Below, one piece after another: positions 43,498 through 52,026 of a DNA stretch of 64,000 nt. The notes beneath the pieces are model-generated. The model was not told where the DNA came from and searched no databases. It saw only the letters and a program-made list of their open reading frames with translations. The translations under genes were made by a program, and so were the position numbers. Each line of letters opens with the position of its first letter. The stretch's first letter is position 1. The stretch comes from Alistipes shahii WAL 8301 (GTDB taxonomy: Bacteria; Bacteroidota; Bacteroidia; Bacteroidales; Rikenellaceae): NCBI RefSeq assembly GCF_025145845.1, contig NZ_CP102253.1:2418001-2482000 (forward strand), read 5' to 3'.

Positions 43498-43503
43498 TAT
43501 GGT
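42868..43503 (-). pseudogene. silent hsdS half-cassette 1, frameshifted
   Basis: The minus strand encodes one recognition domain plus the C-terminal end KQYLLRQMFI. Its last bases overlap the end of the expressed hsdS in convergent orientation. The reading frame is open from the linker (KSLIKGLNDSLYKQYGNAITTSFSDFG) but shifts by one base at a CCC run (43418-43420, GGG on the minus strand). Removing one G gives continuous SDFGHSYSGLSGKSSEDFG. As written, inversion of this cassette into hsdS would give a truncated protein. It has no promoter or start of its own. Confidence 0.75.
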
Positions 43504-43628
43504 CCAATAGTTAGTAACGGATTATATCGATGTGCGAACTTATGATTTGATAGAATAACATAAAAAAGTCCAAATTATTTGCTATATAAGGTGAAATGCC
43601 ATAACTTCATGACAAAAATTAGACTATT

Positions 43629-44684
43629 ATGATTATTGCTAAAGATTATCACATTGAAATGTTGAGTGTTGGTGCAGCTGATGCTTTCATATTGTATGTG
43701 ATTGATAACCAAGATAAGGGACATCTTATCCTTATAGATGCTGGAAATTATAATGATGGGGACATAATAATCAAACACATTAGAAAGTATTATAGCAATC
43801 CTGTTATTGATTTGGCCATTGTTACTCATTGTGATGATGATCATTATGGTGGTTTTGTTAGAATGCTGGAGAAACTAAAAAAAGGAGAGCGTGATGCGAT
43901 TGGTATTGGCCAATTTTGGGTTAATGACCCTGGTAAAAATCACATTTATGTTGATGATGTCAAATATATCAACAATCAACCGGCGGTAAATAACAGAGCG
44001 AGGAAAGTCTATGATTGTAATGGACTAAATCTTTTGGAGTTAATAGACTATTTAGAGATTGATCGAATGGAAAAATTCGCTATAAGTATAAAGGATGCAA
44101 ACGGGAAGCTAACAAAACCTGTACCTGATCGAGTTTTCAATTTCTTGTATATTATTGGTCCAACAAAAGCATATTACGAAGAACTCATTCCTAAGTTCAG
44201 AGATGACATAAAATATAAGGAGTCTGATAACATGTACAATGAATCAGCAGATAGCCCAACAGACGAAAGTTTAAGCCCAACATTGGATGCCGCAGATGAT
44301 GATAGTTCAGCTCACAATCAAAGCAGTATGATAATTTTGTTCCAACCTCATGAAAATAAAAAATACCTATTTATGGGAGATGCAGGACGAGATGCGTTTA
44401 ACCATATTCCGATGCCACATAAATTTTTAATCGAAAATATACAATGGCTAAAAGTTCCTCATCATGGTAGCAAACATAATTTAGATACAATGATGATAAA
44501 ATGGATAAAACCCCAAGTTGCTTATATATCGGCAAATAGTAATGATGAGTATGCTAATAGGTGTACTATAAATGCCTTAAAACGCTCCAAATGTGATGTT
44601 TATTCAACACATCGAGATCATAGCAATTTCATACATAAACAAATTGGAGAACGAGAAGGATATTCAACAGCAACACCCTTATAG
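43629..44684 (+). CDS. ComEC-like metallo-beta-lactamase-fold hydrolase
   Basis: 351 residues, no signal peptide. MBL-fold motifs: early LSVGAADAFIL, metal-binding H67-CDDD-H72 (THCDDDHYGG), FMGDAG, and VPHHGSKHN (H278-H279). A low-complexity acidic insert (about 195-225) separates the two halves. The pattern resembles the hydrolase domain of ComEC/Rec2, which degrades DNA, although other substrates are possible. It is followed after two bases by the patatin gene and is the first gene of a three-gene operon that sits between the two halves of the hsdS shufflon. Confidence 0.82.
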   Translation: MIIAKDYHIEMLSVGAADAFILYVIDNQDKGHLILIDAGNYNDGDIIIKHIRKYYSNPVIDLAIVTHCDDDHYGGFVRMLEKLKKGERDAIGIGQFWVNDPGKNHIYVDDVKYINNQPAVNNRARKVYDCNGLNLLELIDYLEIDRMEKFAISIKDANGKLTKPVPDRVFNFLYIIGPTKAYYEELIPKFRDDIKYKESDNMYNESADSPTDESLSPTLDAADDDSSAHNQSSMIILFQPHENKKYLFMGDAGRDAFNHIPMPHKFLIENIQWLKVPHHGSKHNLDTMMIKWIKPQVAYISANSNDEYANRCTINALKRSKCDVYSTHRDHSNFIHKQIGEREGYSTATPL

Positions 44685-44686
44685 AT

Positions 44687-45970
44687 ATGAAAGACAAAAA
44701 GATTGGATTAGCTCTCTCAGGCGGTGGGTATAGAGCTGCAGCATATCATATTGGGACATTAAGAGCCTTAAATAGATTAGGTATACTTGATAAGGTTGAT
44801 GTAATATCTGCAGTTTCTGGCGGATCGATTACTGCAGCATATTATGCTCTTCACAAAGATAACTATGAAGTTTTTGAGGATAGTTTTATTAATAAATTGC
44901 AGAGAGGCGTTCTTAGAACTTCGATAGCTTATCTTGTATTGTTACTTAGTGCATTACTACTCGCGTGCTACTTTATTAGTTGGTGGCTACTAATACTAGA
45001 AGTTATAATATTGTTAATATGCTGGTATTGGATTCTCCCCGTGAGCTATTTCATTGAGTATTCATATAATCGATTATTCTTTAAAAAGAAAAAACTTTCA
45101 GACTTGCCAATAAGCCCTTTAGTCGCAATAAATGCAACAGATGTTTCAAATGGAAAGTTATATACATTTTCCCAACTAAAAATGGGCAGTTATACTTATT
45201 ATAAGAATGGTGATTATTCAACATCACCTTTTGATAATACGCAATTTACTATCGCTAAAGCTGTGATGGCATCATCATGTGTGCCTTTTGCATTTTCCCC
45301 TATTAAGATATCAAAAGAGTTTTGCAAGGAAGATACTCAAACGCCTATACTTATAGATGGAGGACTGTACGATAATCAAGGAACACATAAGTTAAGTACA
45401 CAAAAAAGCCGATATCACACGGACTATATAATTGTCAGTGATGCCGGCAATACACAGATTAACTCAAAATGGATTCTAAATCCCATAAGTCTATTGATAA
45501 AAACATCAGACATTATGATGGCGCGTATCAAGACATTTCAGCGACAGCAAAACATATATACTAGGGCGAACCCTAATAGATATGCATATGTACCATTAGA
45601 GTGGGACATTGAAGAACGACTAATTAGGGGGTTTGTTCGAAATATTATAGATGGTAATATAGTCGAATCGTTATACTCTTGGCACAAGATATCTTCGGAA
45701 GATATTAATAACCTTAAGAATTCAGACAAGGAGATATCAAAGAATGCATTTGAAAATATTGTGACAACATTAAAAAAGAGTATTGGCTGGGATCGACTTT
45801 CCAAGATATTTCCGGATAAAGAGAGTTGCAAGATGGCGAGGTCTGTAGGTACAAACTTAACCAGACTAAAGCGGAAAAAGATTGATGCTCTTATACGTCA
45901 TTCTGAAGCACTTACCGAAATCCAAGTACGATTATATTTACCAGAAATCATTGAGCCCCATTATGAATAA
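44687..45970 (+). CDS. membrane-anchored patatin-like phospholipase
   Basis: 427 residues. Oxyanion loop SGGGYR (11-16), nucleophile Ser44 in AVSGGS, and catalytic Asp224 in DGGLYDN form the patatin Ser-Asp dyad. Two closely spaced hydrophobic helices (about 76-125) are inserted after the nucleophile region, so the enzyme is probably held in the inner membrane. Patatin phospholipases act as membrane-destroying effectors in several phage-defence systems, such as CBASS. No cyclase is encoded nearby. It lies between two MBL-fold genes, with the second overlapping its last codons. Confidence 0.85.
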   Translation: MKDKKIGLALSGGGYRAAAYHIGTLRALNRLGILDKVDVISAVSGGSITAAYYALHKDNYEVFEDSFINKLQRGVLRTSIAYLVLLLSALLLACYFISWWLLILEVIILLICWYWILPVSYFIEYSYNRLFFKKKKLSDLPISPLVAINATDVSNGKLYTFSQLKMGSYTYYKNGDYSTSPFDNTQFTIAKAVMASSCVPFAFSPIKISKEFCKEDTQTPILIDGGLYDNQGTHKLSTQKSRYHTDYIIVSDAGNTQINSKWILNPISLLIKTSDIMMARIKTFQRQQNIYTRANPNRYAYVPLEWDIEERLIRGFVRNIIDGNIVESLYSWHKISSEDINNLKNSDKEISKNAFENIVTTLKKSIGWDRLSKIFPDKESCKMARSVGTNLTRLKRKKIDALIRHSEALTEIQVRLYLPEIIEPHYE

Positions 45971-46814
45971 AATTACACGATTTAGAGCTTATCAGTTAGG
46001 GACACCAGGCTCCTCATTTTCTTATTCTGTCGATGATCATTTTACATTGATAGAAGCTCGGCTAACGCCCATGAGTATACGGGGTATTAGCGCAGAATTA
46101 AAACTATTAAATAAAAACGATATCAATTGTTTGCATATAACAAGTTGGGATCAGGACCATTGTGATTATGATGAGTTATCATTAATTTTAAAATATTTTA
46201 AACCTTGGAAAATAGAATATCCAGGATATGCGCCTCATACAGACAATGCAATAAAGTGTAAACAGTTAATAGAGGCTTATCAGGGATATACGGAAAGAAT
46301 TTCGCCTGAGTACATCAACTCTTTATCTCCAGGTGAAGAGAAAAAATACAACAACATATTATACAATCCAATATACATTTCTGATAATAGTAATGACAAT
46401 TCTGTAGTACAATTATTTAGGCAAGGTAGATTTTCGTTGCTTAGTCTTGGTGATTGTGAAGATCCTGCTATTGCTCGCAGATTGATTAATAGTAGAATGG
46501 TAAATGAAACAGATGTGTTGATTCTTGCTCATCATGGCGCAGACAATGGTTTTACAACAAGGGAGTTAATTGATGCCATACAACCTAAAATAGCAATATG
46601 CTCATCGAATTATGACAATCTGTTCGAACATCCTGCTCAATTTATAAGAGATCTTCTATACTATTCTGGTATCACCCTATTCACAACAAAAACGGGAGAT
46701 ATAATTATAGAATGCAAAGAGGATAACATAGTTAGAGCATACAACCTATCCGCCGATAGCACACAAATTAGCTCTGTTAAAAATTTCGTTCCAAAACTCC
46801 TAGTGAATAATTAA
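45963..46814 (+). CDS. second MBL-fold protein of the patatin operon
   Basis: About 283 residues from ATG 45963, which overlaps the patatin stop by eight bases. MBL-like motifs: S61-WDQDH66 (the first metal His of HxHxDH is replaced by Ser, leaving D63, D65 and H66), LLSLGDCED, and LAHHGADNG (H190-H191). Metal site 1 may therefore be weakened. It could be a hydrolase with altered chemistry or a sensor paired with the first MBL. Its end runs directly into the linker of hsdS cassette 2. Confidence 0.78.
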   Translation: MNKITRFRAYQLGTPGSSFSYSVDDHFTLIEARLTPMSIRGISAELKLLNKNDINCLHITSWDQDHCDYDELSLILKYFKPWKIEYPGYAPHTDNAIKCKQLIEAYQGYTERISPEYINSLSPGEEKKYNNILYNPIYISDNSNDNSVVQLFRQGRFSLLSLGDCEDPAIARRLINSRMVNETDVLILAHHGADNGFTTRELIDAIQPKIAICSSNYDNLFEHPAQFIRDLLYYSGITLFTTKTGDIIIECKEDNIVRAYNLSADSTQISSVKNFVPKLLVNN

Positions 46815-46917
46815 GGACCTAAAATTCCTAATCAGAGGAATTGTTACAAAGATTTGCTCGGGAGCTTTTGTGAAAGGTAAGTATGTATTTCTTCGAGATA
46901 TTTTAATTGAAAGACAT

Positions 46918-48242
46918 CACTACTGTCCCGTAAAAGCGGGCAAGTCGGTCTTTGAAATAGTTGAAACATAGTCTATTAGAAGTAATTTTTCATGTGCGAC
47001 GATTTGAATTTGTAATTTTGCAGCCCATAAAGGGACTGCTCTATGAACAAAGACAAATATGTATTCGCTCAATTGGTTGCATTTCTCGACAACAACAAGT
47101 TCCGTCACCTGGTTGACAAGTATGATGGGAACAGGTATGTCAAGAACTTCACCTGCTGGAATCAGCTCATGGCACTCATGTTCGGACAACTCTGTAACCG
47201 TGAGAGCCTGCGTGATGTTGTCGTTGCATTGGAGACTCACCAATCCAAATGTTATCACCTTGGAATGGGGCGTAATCCAATAGCGAAAACGACATTTGCC
47301 ACAGCGAATCAGAATCGTGACTACAGGATCTTTGAAGACTTTGCCTTCTTCATGATGGAACAGGCTCGCAAGAAACGAGCAACCGACATCTTCAAGCTGA
47401 AGGGGAATGTTTATGCATTTGATTCAACAACGATTCCGCTCTGCTTGTCAGTATTCTGGTGGGCAAAGTTCCGCAAGAAGAAAGGAGGCGTTAAGGCGCA
47501 TGTCCTTTATGATCTGGAGTCCCAAGTTTCTGCTTTCTTCCATATTACGACTGCATCGGTACACGATTCAAAGGCAATGAAGGAGATTCCCTATGAATCA
47601 GGTTCTTACTACGTATTTGACCGTGGTTACAATGCATTCAAGGAACTCTACAAGATTTGTCTTAATGAATCATACTTCGTGGTTCGGGCGAAGAAGAACT
47701 TACAGTACAAGTGTACGAAATGGAAACGTAGATTGCCTAAGAATGTGCTTTCTGATTCCGTTATTGAACTCACGGATGTGAACACACAGAAGAAGTTTCC
47801 TGAGAGGCTGCGACTTGTGAGATTTCACGATGACGAGCAAGACAGAGACTTCGCATTTTTGACGAATGCATTCCATCTTACCGCTCTCGAAATTGCTAAT
47901 CTCTACAAGAACCGATGGCAGATTGAGTTGTTCTTCAAGTGGCTCAAGCAGCACCTCAAGATTAAGAAATTCTGGGGCACTACAGAGAACGCTGTCAGAA
48001 TACAAATTTGCTCTGCAATCATAACTTATTGCCTTGTCGCCATCGTCCAACACGACATGCGACTAAAGCGGTCAACTTATGAGGTCCTGCAGATTTTGAG
48101 CATCTCACTAACGGATAAGACTCCACTGAGAGATCTCTTCGAAAAGACTAATTTCAACGATGTCAAAGAACTCGATTATCCCCTCTTGGAGGGACTATTT
48201 GATTAATATTAACTTCGTCCCAATTTTAACGGGACACTAATG
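46918..48242 (+). mobile_element. IS4-family insertion sequence, about 1325 bp
   Basis: Ends CACTACTGTCCCGT (left) and, on the other strand, CATTAGTGTCCCGT (right) are imperfect inverted repeats. GAAAGACAT is duplicated at 46909-46917 and 48243-48251, the 9-bp target duplication. It carries one transposase gene and has inserted into hsdS cassette 2. Confidence 0.85.
47043..48206 (+). CDS. IS4-family transposase
   Basis: 387 residues. A DUF4372-like N terminus (QLVAFLDNNKFRHLVDKYDGN) precedes the DDE catalytic core: AFDSTTIPLC (first D), VFDRGYNAF (second D) and the Y-K-N-R-W-Q-I-E-L-F-F-K-W-L-K signature with the catalytic E. The protein appears complete, so the element may still be mobile. 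It sits inside hsdS cassette 2 and is not part of the restriction system. Confidence 0.92.
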   Translation: MNKDKYVFAQLVAFLDNNKFRHLVDKYDGNRYVKNFTCWNQLMALMFGQLCNRESLRDVVVALETHQSKCYHLGMGRNPIAKTTFATANQNRDYRIFEDFAFFMMEQARKKRATDIFKLKGNVYAFDSTTIPLCLSVFWWAKFRKKKGGVKAHVLYDLESQVSAFFHITTASVHDSKAMKEIPYESGSYYVFDRGYNAFKELYKICLNESYFVVRAKKNLQYKCTKWKRRLPKNVLSDSVIELTDVNTQKKFPERLRLVRFHDDEQDRDFAFLTNAFHLTALEIANLYKNRWQIELFFKWLKQHLKIKKFWGTTENAVRIQICSAIITYCLVAIVQHDMRLKRSTYEVLQILSISLTDKTPLRDLFEKTNFNDVKELDYPLLEGLFD

Positions 48243-48762
48243 GAAAGACATATAAAAAATACAGATAATTATGAGGTTTATTCAGTATCAGTTAGTCAAG
48301 GGATCATCAATCAGATAGATTATCTTGGCAGATCTTTTGCTGCAAAGGAGACCCTACATTACAATGTTGTCAACTATGGTGATATTGTTTATACCAAGAG
48401 CCCCACTGGAGATTTTCCATATGGCATAGTTAAGCGTAGCCACATTCAGAAACCAGTTGCTGTGTCGCCATTATACGGAGTCTATCAACCTAAAAATGAT
48501 TACATTGGCAAGTATCTGCATTTGTACTTCAAAAGCCCTATTAATACTAAGAATTATTTACATCGTCTGATTCAGAAAGGAGCTAAAAACACTATTAACA
48601 TAACGAATTCTCACTTTCTTGATAACAACGTGTTTATCCCTGAAAAACCAGAATTGATAAATATTGTGAATCTAACATCTGCTATTGAAGACAAGTTAGT
48701 TCTAGCAAGCCGGATGTTAGACTTGCTTAAAAGTCAAAAGGGTTACTTATTATCTAAAATGT

Positions 48763-49923
48763 TTATATAAACATCTGTCTGAGCAACCATTGCTTTTGTT
48801 GTCCGTAGGCTATTCTAGTAGCATTAGCAATTGCCAGCCTAGTTCGCAAGGTCGACATAGTTCTTCCTATTTCGCATTGCTTTTCATATGGAGGTATTTT
48901 GAATACGAGTTGTTCAAATGCCTCCATATTTAGATTTCGCCTCACTATACTTGCACCTTGCTCTGACACTAACATGTAATTATATAAGGACCGCTGAGTC
49001 TTTAGCATTGATGCGATAAAGGTTTTGTCATATTTCTCCGCAATGGTAAATATCTTGTAAGAAGGAGATACAATTCCCACCTCAAAATGATCATTGTAAT
49101 TGATATTGCCCATCCATAAATTCTGGGGGCTCAATACAACATCGTGTAATCGGATTACCTTATAGCCAGCATTATTTTCGCTGGCTATATCCTTTGAGAA
49201 ATACTCACGTTGCGAGAATATGCCTTTGACCGTTGAACTTAAAATCTCGTGTTGATTGTTGACCGTCGTTTTCTCAACTCGCTCTTTTAAGATATCCCCG
49301 ATTCTAATCGGTGTGCCATTATCAGAGTACAGCAGGCTATTTCTTATTCCTCTGATTAAGGATTCAAGTTTCTCAATGATTTTGTTTTGGGTAGCGATGC
49401 GCTCGTCTATCAAATCTAATAATCGAGATATTTTAAATTGCTCTTTTTTGTCAGGCGTATAATAAAAACGAATTGTTGCTAAATCCTCACTATTAATAGC
49501 AGGATAACTTGAGCCTGTGCAACGAACCATTACTTTTCTATTGAATCCGTCTGTATTCAATAGATGATAAATATAGTTTGGTGATTCTGTTGTCCTAATT
49601 TGAGCATATCCAGTAGAAGCAACCCATTGTTGATTACTCGTATTTAAAATTCTATGAATATAGTTGTTTTTCTGATAGGGACGCACACATTGAAACAGAA
49701 TATCATTGTTATTTATAACGCGCTGTGCTCTACTTGGTGCTTCTTCTCGCATTATTTCTTGTATTTTTCTCAACTCACCTTTTTCGACGGCTTCCAAATC
49801 TATATAAATAAAAGTGTTCTGAAGCTGGTCTGATTTTGGATTTATAGCGGCTATATCTTGAAGTGATGCCATTTCCCACTCTCCACTAAACTCTGGGAAT
49901 CTCAAATGGGGAACATCGCTCAT
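48763..49923 (-). CDS. type I specificity subunit HsdS2, silent full-length copy
   Basis: 386 residues. It starts MSDVPHLRFPEFSGEW, has a linker KISRLLDLIDERIATQNKIIEKLESLIRGI and ends QQKQWLLRQMFI, so it is a complete two-domain HsdS. It points against the hsd operon and has only 43 bases between its start and the divergent recombinase gene, with no evident promoter. It therefore probably serves as a reservoir of two recognition domains. It shares the N-terminal block GTTCCCCATTTGAGATT with the expressed hsdS in inverted orientation (49898-49914). Confidence 0.9.
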   Translation of the reverse strand: MSDVPHLRFPEFSGEWEMASLQDIAAINPKSDQLQNTFIYIDLEAVEKGELRKIQEIMREEAPSRAQRVINNNDILFQCVRPYQKNNYIHRILNTSNQQWVASTGYAQIRTTESPNYIYHLLNTDGFNRKVMVRCTGSSYPAINSEDLATIRFYYTPDKKEQFKISRLLDLIDERIATQNKIIEKLESLIRGIRNSLLYSDNGTPIRIGDILKERVEKTTVNNQHEILSSTVKGIFSQREYFSKDIASENNAGYKVIRLHDVVLSPQNLWMGNINYNDHFEVGIVSPSYKIFTIAEKYDKTFIASMLKTQRSLYNYMLVSEQGASIVRRNLNMEAFEQLVFKIPPYEKQCEIGRTMSTLRTRLAIANATRIAYGQQKQWLLRQMFI

Positions 49924-50627
49924 TATATTTCTCTAATTATAGACATTTATCATTAAATGAAATAATATGAGCAACATGACAATTAGAGAAATTGCGGTCG
50001 CATGGAAAGAGAGCAAGCGACCATTTGTGAAGCAGTCTACAATGGCTGCTTATGTGCTAATCTTGGAGAACCACATCCTTCCCTCTTTTGGAGAGTGTGA
50101 TTCGCTCCATGAAGAGACTGTGCAGGACTATGTCCTGCGAAAAATCGAGAGTGGATTAAGTGTAAAATCTGTAAAGGACATTTTGATTGTCCTCAAAATG
50201 GTGATGAAGTTCGGGGTAAAAAACGAATGGATGGACTATTATGAATGGGACATCAAATATCCGACCATTTCGACAAACAAAGAATTGGAGGTTTTGTCGG
50301 TTGCCAATCACAAAAAGGTGCTCAACCATATTCAAAACCATTTCTCTTTTGCCGGACTCGGTATTTACATCAGTCTATGTACTGGGCTTCGCATTGGGGA
50401 GGTCTGTGCCTTGAAGTGGAGCGATATCAACACAATAGACGGAACTATTACAGTAAACCGTACAATAGAGCGAATATATATCATTGATGGGACACAGAAA
50501 CATACAGAGTTGGTTATCAATACTCCCAAAACCCAAAATTCTTGTAGAGAGATTCCTATGACAAAGGAATTGCTCGCAATGATGAAGCCTCTGAAAAAGG
50601 TAGTCAATGAAGATTTTTATATTCTAA

Positions 50628-51711
50628 TTTGAATCAGTAGTTGAAAATAAGATATAAAAATGCGATGGCTACCTTTCCCATCGTATGAATTAGCAGTCCG
50701 CAAGTAGAGCGGCACTTTGAAGCTCTTTGAATATTTGTTTTTTCGTTCAGCCAACTGAATAGCGCTTCAATGGGTTCCCTGACAGATGAAACGGCTTGAG
50801 AATAAATGTCATCAGCGGCCTTGTTTCTCTGCTTCTCTTCTTCAGGAGCCCCTTTGATTGACTTGACGGGAGCGTAGAACTCATTGGCCTTATCGCGTCT
50901 TTCCTGCTCCCAGTAGTCATTGCTTCGGTATATCTTGTCAGCGAAGATCTTCTTGTTGAAAAGATCCGGCATGCATTCGCTCTGGAAGACCTTCAGGTCA
51001 TTCTCGGAGGCAGGAGAGAGCGCTATCTGGCACGGATGAGGAAGATGCCCTTTCCTGCGATATCCTACCATGTGAAGCTTTAGTCCATGATAGTACAGGT
51101 TCTTGGTGGAACAGTATCCTTTGTCTGCGATATCTCTGGCGACCTTGCCTGTACGGTTTCTTCCGCAGCATGTGATTATCGGCATCGAGTCAACAATCAC
51201 GGTATCATCCTGACAGTCAGAAGGCCTGAACATCCTTAATAACTGCGAGGACAGTTCCCTAACAGCACCGGCCATCCTGTTGAGACGGTAATTGAATGTC
51301 TGATAGGACACCAGGTTCGGGAACCAGTCGCGCAAGTACTCTTTAGCGAAGTTGTGAATATCCTTGATGAGGGTGTACTTCTGCTCATGACCGACAAAGA
51401 AATAAATCGTGAGGATTTCCTCGTCGGAGAACAACGGTTTCGAATTATTGCTGTATCTTTGGCAATGGTATTTGAGGCTTTGTTCGTACATATCGCAGAT
51501 ATACATATAGATTTTTATTAGTCTATACTCTTTGTCCTTGGGAATCATAACAAGCAAAAAATAGGGGTATTTTTTTACTTTAAGTTACTGATTTCCAAGG
51601 ATTTTGCAAGTATTTTCATCCCTTGATTTTCAAATATTTACAACTAATTCCGAGGCTTAAATGACCTCAGTTAAACTTATAAATCACAGCAGTTCAACTG
51701 CTGATTGGAAT
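50628..51711 (-). mobile_element. IS982-like insertion sequence, about 1084 bp
   Basis: Inverted ends: TTTGAATCAGTAGTTGAA on the left and, reading inward from the right, ATTCCAATCAGCAGTTGAA. TTCTAA is present on both sides (50622-50627 and 51712-51717) as the target duplication. Its transposase gene runs opposite to the recombinase it interrupts. Confidence 0.82.
50634..51557 (-). CDS. IS982-like DDE transposase
   Basis: 307 residues. First catalytic Asp in VIVDSMPIITC, then YYHGLKLHMVGYRRKGHLP and IALSPASENDLKVF, typical of the IS982-type core; second Asp in KIFADKIYRSNDYW; a Glu in SVREPIEALFSWLNEKTNI. The N-terminal half contains FSDEEILTIYFFVG. It appears complete. The assignment to IS982 rather than another IS with the same fold is from motif pattern only. 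Confidence 0.82.
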   Translation of the reverse strand: MLVMIPKDKEYRLIKIYMYICDMYEQSLKYHCQRYSNNSKPLFSDEEILTIYFFVGHEQKYTLIKDIHNFAKEYLRDWFPNLVSYQTFNYRLNRMAGAVRELSSQLLRMFRPSDCQDDTVIVDSMPIITCCGRNRTGKVARDIADKGYCSTKNLYYHGLKLHMVGYRRKGHLPHPCQIALSPASENDLKVFQSECMPDLFNKKIFADKIYRSNDYWEQERRDKANEFYAPVKSIKGAPEEEKQRNKAADDIYSQAVSSVREPIEALFSWLNEKTNIQRASKCRSTCGLLIHTMGKVAIAFLYLIFNY

Positions 51712-51991
51712 TTCTAACCAATGATGAATACCCGACAGAACCGCGTACCTACCGGAATTATTACACCAAACTAATGGAAAAGTTAGGTGTCCCAAAACTA
51801 AAATATCACGGGCTGCGTCATAGCTTTGCCACTCGTTGCATAGAAGCCGGATGCGACTACAAGACAGTCAGTGTATTGCTTGGACATTCCAATATCTCAA
51901 CGACTTTGGATCTCTATGTCCATCCAAATATGGAACAGAAAAAGCGTTGCATTGCAAAAGTATTCAAGTCACTTGGCAAATGACGAATAAA

Positions 51992-52026
51992 GAGTGGGAG
52001 GATATTCAAAGGCAATCCTCTCACTC
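51992..52026 (+). terminator. hairpin after the recombinase gene
   Basis: GAGTGGGAGGAT (51992-52003) pairs with ATCCTCTCACTC (52015-52026), starting nine bases after the recombinase stop. The T-tract is poor. Confidence 0.55.

Larger units (their letters stand above)
46807..48770 (+). pseudogene. silent hsdS half-cassette 2, interrupted by an IS4-family element
   Basis: From 46807 the frame reads IIKDLKFLIRGIVT, the HsdS linker, then KYVFLRDILIERH, where it is broken by the insertion at 46918. It resumes after 48251 as IKNTDNYEVYSVSVSQG and continues to the end QKGYLLSKMFI. Removing the element and one target copy joins 37 and 172 codons in frame. It encodes one recognition domain and faces the minus-strand hsdS2, with overlapping 3' ends at 48763-48770. 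Like cassette 1, it is half an hsdS without its own start. Confidence 0.85.
46829..49358. repeat. invertible segment 2 (hsdS2 second-domain switch)
   Basis: TAATCAGAGGAAT occurs at 46829-46841 (plus) and inverted at 49346-49358. Both lie in the HsdS linker (LIRGI), in the same frame. Inversion would exchange the second domains of hsdS2 and cassette 2, mirroring segment 1. Confidence 0.7.
41850..49914. repeat. outer inverted repeats of the hsdS shufflon
   Basis: GTTCCCCATTTGAGATT at 41850-41866 and its perfect inverse at 49898-49914 encode VPHLRF at the start of hsdS and hsdS2. Inversion of the 8-kb interval would exchange the first recognition domain and bring hsdS2 under the operon promoter. 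Confidence 0.75.
49967..51983 (+). pseudogene. shufflon tyrosine recombinase split by an IS982-like element
   Basis: The left part (49967-50627) has the N-terminal SAM-like domain and the first Arg box CTGLRIGEV. The right part (51718-51983) has HGLRHSFAT, LLGHSNISTT and the catalytic Tyr in LDLYVHPN. Removing 50628-51717 joins them as DFYILTNDEYPTEPRT in frame, 308 residues, the size of hsdS-shuffling recombinases (Tsr type) next to Bacteroidota type I loci. As it stands the catalytic residues are on two fragments, so the enzyme is probably inactive and the shufflon locked unless a recombinase acts in trans. Confidence 0.88.

Noticed and set aside
43629..46814. CBASS operon
   Set aside because: A patatin effector is present but no CD-NTase cyclase or signalling gene is encoded nearby.
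46918..48242. CACTA as a 5-bp target duplication of the IS4-family element
   Set aside because: CACTA is part of the inverted ends; GAAAGACAT just outside is duplicated, and its removal restores the hsdS frame.
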